Part shown: positions 1 through 6,627 of the stretch, in pieces
How positions within the stretch are numbered: position 1 is the stretch's first letter
Layout: every line of letters begins with the position of its first letter
Source of the DNA: JBBQVS01 sp964657325
GTDB lineage: Bacteria; Chloroflexota; Ktedonobacteria; Ktedonobacterales; Ktedonobacteraceae
Direction: 5' to 3'
Length of the DNA stretch: 9,737 nt
Assembly (NCBI GenBank): GCA_964657325.1
Contig: CAZZVE010000200.1
Coordinates: 1 to 9,737, forward strand
The notes under the pieces: model-generated
Databases searched by the model: none
Seen by the model: only the letters and a program-made list of their open reading frames with translations
What the model was told of the DNA's origin: nothing
Program-made: the position numbers and the translations under genes

Positions 1-22
1 TATAGGTAATTAATTGCCTATA
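1..22. repeat. 22-bp near-perfect palindrome at window edge
   Basis: Positions 1-22 form a dyad in which 10 of 11 pairs are Watson-Crick and the remaining one (7/16) is T-G. The centre is TAATTAATT and the outer arms are TATAGG/CCTATA. It lies downstream of the stop of the minus-strand DoxX gene. It could be a transcription-factor operator for a gene left of the window or part of a longer hairpin; the window edge prevents a decision. Confidence 0.4.
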
Positions 23-66
23 GACGCCGTCAACGTGGTCCCTCCCTACGACATTCATGATTTATT

Positions 67-636
67 TCATGCAAGCAATCGCAACAAACGTGAATTAGGA
101 AAACGTCGTATCAGAATACCATCTATACCATAGGTTCTTCCGGCTGCGGCTGCGATAAAGGCTAATGATACAATTATCAGCATGTAGTTGTGACCGATGG
201 TGTCAGCACCACTCCCACCCGCGACAAGGAGATTGACAATTGCCTGTGCGATGGCGAGCACACTCCCTAGACGTGTCAGTAAGCCAAGCAACAAAGAAAT
301 GCCTACAGCAGCCTCACCGAGTGCGAGGAGCCATGCGAACAGCGATGCATGTGGCACAACTGTACTTGTAAGCAAGGAGGCAATACCACTATTGATAGCC
401 GTATGCACAAATCCACCATTGGGACCACCAGTGATACGGCTTACAAGTCCTGGACCAGCTAAAAAGTCGGGCGAGAACTTGGCGTCTTTGCCAATAAAGG
501 CACCACTCAACCAACTATAACTCGATAATATTCGTAACAACGCCAGTGCGATAGCTGCGCTTACCATTGTCGGTACCAGCACGCGTGCATCCTTCTCTCG
601 TCCCTGTACTCGTGTCTCTCTTTTTGCATCAATCAT
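67..636 (-). CDS. DoxX family membrane protein
   Basis: This 189-residue integral membrane protein resembles the DoxX / TQO small subunit DoxD family. Family members are small four-helix membrane proteins; some are quinone-linked subunits of thiosulfate oxidoreductase, but most are uncharacterised. Hydrophobic segments are seen at about 22-39, 80-97, 99-120 and 124-140, with a last one at about 150-166. Family-like features are GGPNGGF (70-76), the GE pair in a helix (107-108), GLLTR (118-122) and the C-terminal GRTYGID (166-172). A longer frame opens at 693, but the ATG at 634-636 is preferred: AAGGAG lies 12 nt upstream (649-654, minus strand), and the residues before it are polar and unlike the family. 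It is transcribed away from the ABC/two-component cluster and shares a 345-bp spacer with it. No partner such as DoxA is visible, so the substrate is unknown. Family call is fairly sure; function is not. Confidence 0.82.
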   Translation of the reverse strand: MIDAKRETRVQGREKDARVLVPTMVSAAIALALLRILSSYSWLSGAFIGKDAKFSPDFLAGPGLVSRITGGPNGGFVHTAINSGIASLLTSTVVPHASLFAWLLALGEAAVGISLLLGLLTRLGSVLAIAQAIVNLLVAGGSGADTIGHNYMLIIVSLAFIAAAAGRTYGIDGILIRRFPNSRLLRLLA

Positions 637-692
637 AGAGTTACGTATCTCCTTGTTACTGTTTATTATGCAATTGTAGTGGGTGCATATCA

Positions 693-698
693 ATTATA
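693..698 (-). promoter_or_regulatory. candidate -10 box (TATAAT) for the DoxX gene
   Basis: Read on the minus strand, 693-698 is an exact TATAAT, about 57 nt upstream of the chosen DoxX start. No convincing -35 hexamer is seen at 16-18 bp spacing. The flank is AT-rich, so a chance match is possible. Confidence 0.28.
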
Positions 699-802
699 CA
701 ATTCCCATAAACATACATTTCGCACGTACAAACTCGACAAAAAGTTACATCCTCTTCTCGAACATGCACTCTCATAGCTTGCCGAATATAGACACATCAC
801 CC

Positions 803-872
803 GTATGGACCGATTCATCACGTCCTCTTGGCGTCTCGATTGCCGAGGAGGACACGATAAATCGGTCCCTAC
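803..872. repeat. REP-like 70-nt imperfect hairpin, family 1 (inverted pair)
   Basis: The two halves pair about one centre (position sum 1675). Continuous paired blocks are 803-805/870-872, 807-815/860-868, 817-819/856-858 and 822-827/848-853, with GGC/GCC near a roughly 9-nt loop. Each arm is a copy of the unit also present at 5064-5090: the reverse complement of 850-872 matches 5064-5086 at 21 of 23 positions, and 803-825 matches it at 19 of 23. There is no T-run afterwards, so it is not a classical terminator. It resembles REP/foldback intergenic repeats, often mobilised by RAYT transposases; no such transposase gene is in the window. Confidence 0.8.
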
Positions 873-981
873 GTGACCCCCTACAAAAGTATGAACTACA
901 ATCAATCTCATGTGTGATCTTTTATGGATACAGTTCTGTTACACTTCTCGCACATCCCATTATGCAAGAGGAGTTATACCT

Positions 982-2001
982 ATGACGACTAACGCGAACA
1001 ACGCGAGTATTATTCATACTCATGAACTCACAAAAACATTTGGCAGCCTTGTAGCCGTCAACAACCTGGAACTTGAGGTTCTGCGCGGCGATGTATTTGG
1101 CTTTCTTGGTCCCAACGGATCGGGCAAGACAACTACCATTCGTATGCTACTTGGGCTTATTCGTCCAACCTCCGGCTCCATCTCCATCTTCGGCATGGAC
1201 AATAGTACGCATATGCAGGCTATTTTGCCACGTCTCGGTGCGATTATCGAAACGCCTGTCTTTTATCCCTATCTATCCGGTATCGACAACCTGCGTTCGG
1301 TCGCGGCAGGCTCCGGCATGAAATTGGGCAAGGCCAGTAATCGCCGCATCGAAGAGGTACTAGAGATCGTCGATCTACGCGGACAGGCGAATGATGCCTT
1401 TCGCAAATACTCACTTGGTATGAAGCAACGCCTGGGTATAGGTGCTGCGCTGCTTACAGACCCCGAACTGGTCTTGCTTGATGAGCCGACAAACGGCCTT
1501 GATCCAGCAGGCGTACACGAAATTCGTTTGCTTATTCAACGCCTTGCCTCGTTGGGTAAAACCATTTTTGTGTCCAGTCACATTTTGTATGAAGTACAAC
1601 AGGTTTGTAATCGGGTCGCTATTCTGCAAAAGGGGCACCTGCTCAAGCAAGGCAATGTACAAGACCTTGTACGACAAGGGGAGCAGATTCTGGTACGTCT
1701 CAACACGCCAGACGAAACACAAGCAGCATATTTGACCCTGCAAAAAGCCAGAGAGGGTATCGCCACGTGGATGCGTGCGGTAAGTGTGGATAGTAGCGAT
1801 TCGGAGAAAACTATGCTGCGTATCGACGCACCCGTTGCGCGCTCTTCCGAAATCACCGCCTTGCTTGCACAACGGAATCTCTTTCTCGCCGAGATGCATC
1901 CAGTACAAGCCAGCCTGGAAGAGATTTTCCTGGAACTGACCGCCGCACCCGAAGGGACTCATCGTGGTATGGCAGCCCTATCCGGTGCACCCGCACGATA
2001 G
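982..2001 (+). CDS. ABC-2 type transporter, ATP-binding protein
   Basis: This 339-residue cytoplasmic ATPase powers an ABC-2 exporter, presumably the permease encoded next. Walker A is GPNGSGKTT (44-52 region, K49), the signature is the degenerate SLGMKQR (144-150) typical of the BcrA/DrrA/CcmA-like exporter group, Walker B is LVLLDEP (163-169), and the switch His is H200 in SSH. The nucleotide-binding domain covers about 10-235. A further region of about 100 residues follows, as in bacitracin/lantibiotic-type exporters. The start is set at ATG 982, with AAGAGGAG at 966-973 and 8 nt spacing. The frame is open to 910, but the upstream residues do not fit the family. It is the first gene of a six-gene same-strand cluster. 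The substrate cannot be read from the sequence; antimicrobial-peptide or lipid export is common for the family. Confidence 0.93.
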   Translation: MTTNANNASIIHTHELTKTFGSLVAVNNLELEVLRGDVFGFLGPNGSGKTTTIRMLLGLIRPTSGSISIFGMDNSTHMQAILPRLGAIIETPVFYPYLSGIDNLRSVAAGSGMKLGKASNRRIEEVLEIVDLRGQANDAFRKYSLGMKQRLGIGAALLTDPELVLLDEPTNGLDPAGVHEIRLLIQRLASLGKTIFVSSHILYEVQQVCNRVAILQKGHLLKQGNVQDLVRQGEQILVRLNTPDETQAAYLTLQKAREGIATWMRAVSVDSSDSEKTMLRIDAPVARSSEITALLAQRNLFLAEMHPVQASLEEIFLELTAAPEGTHRGMAALSGAPAR

Positions 2002-2060
2002 CCCTTGTACGGGTCTGCTTCAGCACACCCTATAGGTGGAGAAGGGGTGTGGTACAAGGG
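2002..2060. repeat. Palindromic repeat family 2: inverted pair, one copy internally deleted
   Basis: The element begins directly after the ATPase stop codon. The left copy (2002-2030) read on the minus strand starts GGGTGTGCT and ends GTACAAGGG, 29 nt. The right copy (2045-2060) is GGGTGTG joined to GTACAAGGG, 16 nt, exactly the same unit lacking 13 central nt. The two pair as a 16-bp stem (2002-2010/2052-2060 and 2024-2030/2045-2051) with a 13-nt one-sided bulge that can itself fold with its neighbours. The same unit, in the other orientation, is at 3220-3260. No T-tract follows, so it is unlikely to be a simple terminator. It sits between the two transporter genes and could affect mRNA processing or relative expression. 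Confidence 0.75.
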
Positions 2061-2101
2061 ATTTCATCAAGATATATAAAGAAAACGGAGATACATACAA
2101 C

Positions 2102-3154
2102 ATGGCTACAATACAACAATCATTACCACAATTGGATGGTGCCAGGCCAGTGCGTACCCCTTCGGTAATTATGGGCCGACAAGATTATATCAGCGTACTC
2201 TTGCGTCTGACAGCGATGGAACTGTACAAGATACGGCGTCGTCTCATGTCAAAAGCTCTGCTCGGCTTTGGCTTGCTGTTCATGGTTGGCATCTTCTTCT
2301 TGTTCGGACTCTTCGCGTGGAGTGATGCGAATAGAGCCGCATCATCATTCCAACCTCCAATTTGCGCACCAAATATTCAAAGCGAGTTTTGTGTGAAACA
2401 ACCACTGACACAAACACAGTTGGAGCAAGCCAAACACAATCGAGTGGTGAGCGACTCTAACAACCTGACGCTTCCAGGTTCTTTGAGCAACGTAGGCTTT
2501 ATCCTGTTCAACTTCCTGAGTATTCTCGCGATGGTGCTGATGGGGACTATCGTTGGGGGCGAGTATAGTCTAGGGACAGTTCGTTTGATGTTCACACGCG
2601 GTCCAGCACGTCTGCAATTTCTCTTCGCAAAAATCGCTGCCCTTGCCGTATGCATAGTTATCGGAGTGGTGGTGCTCGCTATCGTGGGTGTCCTGGTAGG
2701 ATTGCTCTTCAATGTTGTTTCTGGTATCGCACCGACATACAGTTTCTTTACCTCAAACTGGTTCGGGCATATGCTACTCTACATCCTGCTCATGATGTTC
2801 ACATGGTTTGTCTATTCTATTGTTGCCCTCACCTTTGGAGTGATAGGACGCGCAACCGTCGTGGGTATCGTTGGAGCACTCGTCTGGTTCTTTGTCGAAC
2901 CTGTGCTAACACGGATTATCTACCTTGTGACACAAAGCATGACGGGACAAACACACGACTTTGTAAATGCGATACCTGACTACTTCGTTTATAATAACGT
3001 TAGCAACCTGCTACAAAATCAGAAGCAGCTTCTCTTTGGAAGCGAGCCAGGAACTTTATCCGATGCTCATGCGTGGATGGTCCTGGCAGTTTACCTGATT
3101 GTCTTCCTCGTTGTATCATGTATTGTAACCATTCGGCGCGATGTAACAAACTAG
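2102..3154 (+). CDS. ABC-2 type transporter, permease protein
   Basis: This 350-residue membrane subunit should form the export channel with the preceding ATPase. Hydrophobic segments are at about 52-73, 130-152, 176-206, 222-247, 250-275 and 325-345, giving the six helices usual for ABC-2 permeases. The cytoplasmic loop after helix 2 has the family-typical GGEYSLGTVR (152-161) followed by FTRGPARLQFLFAK. The first external loop (about 74-128) is long and has two cysteines, C88 and C97, which could form a disulfide. The start at ATG 2102 follows ACGGAG (2085-2090) with 11 nt spacing. The frame is open from 2036, but that extension would begin inside the repeat at 2002-2060. The 100-bp gap from the ATPase gene is filled mainly by that repeat. 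Substrate unknown. Confidence 0.9.
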   Translation: MATIQQSLPQLDGARPVRTPSVIMGRQDYISVLLRLTAMELYKIRRRLMSKALLGFGLLFMVGIFFLFGLFAWSDANRAASSFQPPICAPNIQSEFCVKQPLTQTQLEQAKHNRVVSDSNNLTLPGSLSNVGFILFNFLSILAMVLMGTIVGGEYSLGTVRLMFTRGPARLQFLFAKIAALAVCIVIGVVVLAIVGVLVGLLFNVVSGIAPTYSFFTSNWFGHMLLYILLMMFTWFVYSIVALTFGVIGRATVVGIVGALVWFFVEPVLTRIIYLVTQSMTGQTHDFVNAIPDYFVYNNVSNLLQNQKQLLFGSEPGTLSDAHAWMVLAVYLIVFLVVSCIVTIRRDVTN

Positions 3155-3302
3155 ACCTTCTGCTCTAATTAAGGGTTTTGTTGAACCTATTGGAAAGAGC
3201 AACGTAGATATATAAGAATAATTCTGTACGGGTGTGCTAAAGCAGACCTGTACAGGAATTGGTTTGATATTGCACCCTTTACACATACAAAGGATTTCGC
3301 TC
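3155..3302. other. gap between permease and twin-motif membrane protein
   Basis: This 148-bp gap has two structured parts. Positions 3161-3166 (TGCTCT) pair with 3196-3201 (AGAGCA), with a weaker internal GGGTT/AACCT pairing. The second part is the strong family 2 hairpin at 3220-3260. The ribosome-binding site of the next gene (AAAGGA, 3289-3294) follows. No obvious promoter or T-tract is seen, so the gap does not prove a break in the operon. Confidence 0.45.
3220..3260. repeat. Palindromic repeat family 2: 41-nt hairpin
   Basis: The left arm 3220-3233 pairs with 3246-3260 (AATTC..TGTAC.GGT against its complement, with one bulge and one mismatch). The stem continues inward through TGCT/AGCA (3235-3238/3241-3244). 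Positions 3230-3253 match the reverse complement of 2007-2030 at 22 of 24 positions, so the same unit lies in opposite orientation in the two gaps flanking the permease gene. It is followed by non-T-rich sequence, which argues against an intrinsic terminator. Confidence 0.8.
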
Positions 3303-4469
3303 ATGGCAAAAGCACTGGACAATACAGGCGCATTAGCGCAACCAGCATCACTCGCACGTTCACTGCAATCGGTGCAGACTCTGCGCCTTGCATTAGGACT
3401 AACGGCGGCATTTGGAGCGTTGATTTTTTTCTTTGGCACAAGCTGGGACATTCAATGGCACGAGTATATTGGACGCGATAGAACGCTCATTCCGCCACAC
3501 CAGATGATGCTCACAGGCGTGGCTTTGAGCGGTATTGCTGGTCTCGCTGCAGTTATCATTGAGACGATATGGGCACGAAAAAGTAGTGCTGTCGCTCAAC
3601 GTAGTACGCCATTCGCGGACATTTTTCATGGTTCGTTAGGTGCATATATCGTTGGCTTTGCTGCTCTGAACGCTGCCGTTGCCTTCCCTCTGGATAGCTA
3701 CTGGCATGCTCTCTATGGTATCGACGTAGCGATCTGGGCACCATTCCATATCATGTTCGCATTCGGTATGGGTGTTGTAGCCTTTGGCGCAGCATATATG
3801 CTTCTTTCAGCAGCTAATCTTCAAGTTGGAACGATTAAGACGAAACGTCTAGCATACATTGGTGTGATTATTTCCTTCGCAACAATGATGAGCATTTTCA
3901 CACTACTCCTTTTCGATGCACTCGAAGATAAAAATACTCTCACTCTTGGCAACGTCACAATTAGTTTCTTCCCACTACTTGCAGGAATTTTGATAGCATT
4001 TACATTTGTGGCCGTGAAGTATGTTGTACCGTGGCGTTGGGCTGCAACTGCAGTTGTAGCAATCTACCTCTTCTTCGCAGGTGTGATGGCTCTATTCGTA
4101 CAACCTGCGACTGAGTACCTGCGTGGACTCGAAGGCTTGGTCTACCGTAGAGGATCTGCACCATTGACTTCAGTTGTGACAATGGAATGGTTTATCGCGC
4201 CTATAATTGTAGCTGTCCTCATCGACATCTTTATGTACCGCGCACAAAAAAAGCAGTGGTCGGCACGAAAGTTAACGCTTGTACTCGCGCTCACAGCACT
4301 GATCGCTGGTTTGCCTGCACCACTCTTCTTTCCCTGGTTCGCGTTTTACGTCTTTTTTGCGTATGGCATCGGTTTTGTAATAGCATTGCTCATAGGCTTC
4401 CTCGCAACCTATACAGGAGTTTGGCTTGGTCGTAATGTAGGGATGTCGCTCCAAACGTTAAAGAGGTGA
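3303..4469 (+). CDS. Multi-pass membrane protein with duplicated His/Asp motif, unrecognised
   Basis: I do not recognise this 388-residue protein with certainty. It has about nine to ten hydrophobic segments (about 28-46, 68-89, 109-129, 148-172, 182-205, 219-240, 246-267, 293-312, 323-340, 345-374). Its main feature is an internal duplication. D49-x2-W52-H53-x3-G57-x-D59-x4-P64-x-H66 recurs as D131-x2-W134-H135-x3-G139-x-D141-x5-P147-x-H149, 82-83 residues later, each followed by a Gly-rich helix. Such His/Asp sets at membrane edges often bind metal or haem, but no ligand is proven. The start at ATG 3303 follows AAAGGA (3289-3294) with 8 nt spacing. The longer GTG start at 3234 would lie in the loop of the repeat hairpin. 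The stop is 3 nt before the YtkA-like gene, so the two are surely co-translated and probably partners. Confidence 0.85.
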   Translation: MAKALDNTGALAQPASLARSLQSVQTLRLALGLTAAFGALIFFFGTSWDIQWHEYIGRDRTLIPPHQMMLTGVALSGIAGLAAVIIETIWARKSSAVAQRSTPFADIFHGSLGAYIVGFAALNAAVAFPLDSYWHALYGIDVAIWAPFHIMFAFGMGVVAFGAAYMLLSAANLQVGTIKTKRLAYIGVIISFATMMSIFTLLLFDALEDKNTLTLGNVTISFFPLLAGILIAFTFVAVKYVVPWRWAATAVVAIYLFFAGVMALFVQPATEYLRGLEGLVYRRGSAPLTSVVTMEWFIAPIIVAVLIDIFMYRAQKKQWSARKLTLVLALTALIAGLPAPLFFPWFAFYVFFAYGIGFVIALLIGFLATYTGVWLGRNVGMSLQTLKR

Positions 4470-4472
4470 TGG

Positions 4473-5057
4473 ATGCGTAAATTCCTTCAATACCTGCTAC
4501 TCATTGTTGGTGTGGTTGCACTGATCGCAGTGCTTGTGGACCTTGGTATATCAATCGTGGCAACGACGCATGGTAACACACCTGTGCGCGTTGTCCATGT
4601 AACAGCCGGTCCATATCCTCTCACTCTGAGCCTGTATAAAGACCCAGCCGACGCTGGCTACGCTTTGCCTTTTGCCATTACGCCACAAACACAGAGCACG
4701 TTGACGTATAATGTTACATCCATGCCTGCTAAAGGGATGCATGCAACTCCTGTACGTGCCGGTCTCACACCTGACGGACATAATGGTATCAATGGTGCGG
4801 CAGAGATTCCCGTTCGCGGGCTTTGGACGTTGCACATTCTTGTCAATGGCGCGGCTGGTCCTGGTACAGCGGATGTACCAATAACTGCTGTCGCGCCACC
4901 TCCTATTCCACTCTGGCTCGGCTGGTTGATTGGTCTCATTCCAATCTACGGACTACTAGCATTCTTGCTTTCACAGCGGGAACGCAAAAAAGCAGTCGTG
5001 GAAACGGACGAACCTGCGGTTGTACCAGAGAAGGTGACGCCACCCGTCGAGGCGTGA
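4473..5057 (+). CDS. Membrane-anchored YtkA/CopC-like domain protein
   Basis: This 194-residue protein has an N-terminal hydrophobic segment (about 7-30), an extracytoplasmic beta-rich domain (about 35-142), a second helix (about 146-167) and a charged C-terminal tail beginning QRERKK. The middle domain has the pattern of YtkA-like/FixH/CopC-type immunoglobulin-like domains: AGPYPLTLSLY near the start, MPAKGMH (84-90), an EIPVRGLWTLHILV strand pair (111-124) and a closing DVPI before the proline-rich linker to the second helix. M84, M89, H90 and nearby histidines (H43, H103, H121) could be soft-metal ligands; this is inference from related copper-binding families. The start ATG follows AAGAGG (4461-4466) with 6 nt spacing. 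Only 3 nt separate it from the upstream stop, so it is likely a partner of the twin-motif membrane protein. The two-TM arrangement is less usual for the family, where a single anchor is common. Confidence 0.72.
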   Translation: MRKFLQYLLLIVGVVALIAVLVDLGISIVATTHGNTPVRVVHVTAGPYPLTLSLYKDPADAGYALPFAITPQTQSTLTYNVTSMPAKGMHATPVRAGLTPDGHNGINGAAEIPVRGLWTLHILVNGAAGPGTADVPITAVAPPPIPLWLGWLIGLIPIYGLLAFLLSQRERKKAVVETDEPAVVPEKVTPPVEA

Positions 5058-5063
5058 TGTATG

Positions 5064-5090
5064 GTAGGGACCGATGTATCGCGTCCCTAC
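5064..5090. repeat. REP-like 27-nt palindrome, family 1
   Basis: The arms GTAGGGAC (5064-5071) and GTCCCTAC (5083-5090) are perfectly complementary. CGAT/ATCG inside extends the stem with one bulged base, leaving a very short loop. The unit matches both arms of the hairpin at 803-872 (21/23 and 19/23). It begins 6 nt after the stop of the YtkA-like gene and sits upstream of the kinase ribosome-binding site, so it is transcribed within the cluster. Confidence 0.8.
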
Positions 5091-5104
5091 AGATGCTATG
5101 ATAC

Positions 5105-5111
5105 AAAGGAG
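5105..5111 (+). promoter_or_regulatory. Ribosome-binding site fixing the kinase start
   Basis: AAAGGAG at 5105-5111 lies 13 nt before ATG 5125. That spacing is long but like the 12 nt of the DoxX gene here. The other in-frame ATG, 5074, lies inside the palindrome 5064-5090 and has no purine-rich site before it, which supports 5125. Confidence 0.55.
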
Positions 5112-5124
5112 CCACATATTCTCC

Positions 5125-6627
5125 ATGCAAAAAACGCGCCGTTGGTCGGGCCTACAGGCTCGCATGACAATTTCATATGTGATGGTAACGATTGTTGCGG
5201 TGCTGATGCTGGAACTCGTCTTGCTCGCGTTTCTTGCTTTCTATATCTTAAAAAGCGGTGGTGGTATCACGCCTAAGCTGCTTCAAACCGCTCAGCAATA
5301 TGCGCAAACAGTTTCTTCAAAGGTCAAAGATGGCACGCTGCACAAATATCCTACGTCTGCACTTGGCGAACACGGAGCGACGGCAACGGCAGGCGAAAGC
5401 ATCACGAGCGATAAAGCTGTTGTTGTACCCTACATTAACGGAAGCCAGGTAGAACAACAAGCGTTTACTTTCGCGCTACTGATTGCTCCCGACAAACATA
5501 TCGTTGCGACCTCCTATCCTAAACGCTATTCGACAGGCACAAGCGTTACTACATTACTACCGAATAGAGTTGACTCGATTGAAACAGCTTTGAGTGGAAC
5601 CCCTGCCAGTGACACAGATATTTCGTTCACGACAAATAATATTGCTTATGCGGTAGAGCCAGTATGGAACAATCAACACAAACTCATCGGTGCGCTATAC
5701 ACACAAACACCTTTACCATCCCTTAATGGACGTGCAATCGCTAGTTTCGCCGCTCTATTTATAGGAAGTAGTATTCTGTTGCTTATCGTTGTTGCACCCA
5801 TTGGGGCATTCTTTGGTATGGTGACGACGTTTGGACTTGTACGACGCCTCCGCAATCTCGCGACTGCGACGACAGCATTTGCTGACGGTCATTATGCGCA
5901 ACGGGTGCCTGTGAAGGGCAAAGATGAAGTGGGGCAGATGGAATACCAGTTCAATCGCATGGCGGAGCAACTTGCGCTAAGTATGACACGACAAAAAGAG
6001 CTAGTCGAATCAAACGCACGTCTCGCGGAACGTTCACGCATATCACGCGAACTGCATGATGCCATCTCGCAAGACCTCTTTTCGCTTAGAATGATCGCGG
6101 GCGGACTGCAAACTGCCGTTCCAGAGGATTCGCCAGTTCAACCACAGATAGCGACGTTAGAACAAACAACAACCAATATGATCCGCGAGATGCGAGCCTT
6201 ACTACTGGAACTACGCCCATCACAACTTGAGCAGTTAGGACTCGCCGAAGCCCTAGAGGAACTCGCTAAAGCATATCACACACGTCTCGGTATCACGGTA
6301 ACGACGCATATTACCGCCGTTTCGCTAAGTACCCGAATAGAGCACGCTCTACTACGTATCGCACAAGAAGCAATCACGAACGCAGCACGTCATGCCAACG
6401 CCAGTATGATTACACTGACACTAGAGCCTCAGCCACGAGAAGTCTCGCTTACCATCACGGACAACGGTAAAGGCTTTCAACCCGCGAAATTGGATGTGCA
6501 GCATGGTCTTGGTTTGCGCTTGATGCAGGAACGTATAGAGGAACTGCATGGTACATTTTTCTTGCACAGCGAGCCATATCAGGGAACGCGTCTCTGCGTC
6601 TGTCTACCACGAGAGGTATGTGTGTGA
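5125..6627 (+). CDS. Two-component sensor histidine kinase (HisKA_3, HAMP)
   Basis: This 500-residue membrane sensor kinase is of the NarX/LiaS/DesK-type class. Helix 1 is at about 16-42, then an extracytoplasmic sensor region of about 160 residues (43-203) with no motif I can name, then helix 2 at about 204-235. A HAMP domain (about 236-290, ending GKDEVGQMEYQFNRMAEQL) precedes a short coiled segment. The HisKA_3 phosphoacceptor is H311 in RISRELHDAISQ. The ATP-binding domain shows the N box EAITNAARHA (N419), the D box DNGKGF (D446) and GLGLRL with a C-terminal GTRLCVCLP. It should autophosphorylate on H311 and pass phosphate to D54 of the next gene product. The start at 5125 is chosen over 5074 because of the AAAGGAG site. 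The stop overlaps the regulator start by 4 nt. The signal sensed is unknown; its position suggests it reports on the cluster's exporter or membrane proteins. Confidence 0.94.
   Translation: MQKTRRWSGLQARMTISYVMVTIVAVLMLELVLLAFLAFYILKSGGGITPKLLQTAQQYAQTVSSKVKDGTLHKYPTSALGEHGATATAGESITSDKAVVVPYINGSQVEQQAFTFALLIAPDKHIVATSYPKRYSTGTSVTTLLPNRVDSIETALSGTPASDTDISFTTNNIAYAVEPVWNNQHKLIGALYTQTPLPSLNGRAIASFAALFIGSSILLLIVVAPIGAFFGMVTTFGLVRRLRNLATATTAFADGHYAQRVPVKGKDEVGQMEYQFNRMAEQLALSMTRQKELVESNARLAERSRISRELHDAISQDLFSLRMIAGGLQTAVPEDSPVQPQIATLEQTTTNMIREMRALLLELRPSQLEQLGLAEALEELAKAYHTRLGITVTTHITAVSLSTRIEHALLRIAQEAITNAARHANASMITLTLEPQPREVSLTITDNGKGFQPAKLDVQHGLGLRLMQERIEELHGTFFLHSEPYQGTRLCVCLPREVCV
6611..6616 (+). 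promoter_or_regulatory. Ribosome-binding site favouring GTG start of the regulator
   Basis: GAGAGG (6611-6616) lies 7 nt before GTG 6624 but only 1 nt before the ATG at 6618. The GTG overlaps the kinase stop as GTGA and yields the N-terminus MIRIIIVDDH, the form usual in this family. Confidence 0.6.

Larger units (their letters stand above)
637..981. other. divergent intergenic spacer between DoxX and ABC genes
   Basis: This 345-bp spacer separates two divergently transcribed genes and must hold both promoters. It contains the candidate minus-strand TATAAT (693-698), a 70-nt imperfect hairpin (803-872), and the AAGAGGAG ribosome-binding site of the ABC ATPase (966-973). Short reading frames cross it on both strands, but they run through the hairpin and have no recognisable protein similarity, so none is called as a gene. 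No clear plus-strand promoter was identified. Confidence 0.6.

Noticed and set aside
30..51. possible partial copy of repeat family 1 (GGTCCCT...CTACG) downstream of the DoxX gene
   Set aside because: Only a short interrupted match with no pairing arm, so not distinguishable from chance.
683..985. 100-residue plus-strand frame and 73-residue minus-strand frame in the divergent spacer
   Set aside because: Both run through the 70-nt hairpin, lack good ribosome-binding sites and have low-complexity translations without family similarity.
1411..1962. 183-residue open frame on the minus strand within the ABC ATPase gene
   Set aside because: It lies fully opposite a gene with intact Walker A, signature, Walker B and switch His. 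The translation is Cys-rich and of no recognisable type, so it is an antisense shadow.
2002..5090. intergenic palindromes as intrinsic terminators splitting the cluster
   Set aside because: None of the three is followed by a T-run, and their sequences belong to repeat families, so repeats explain them better than terminators.
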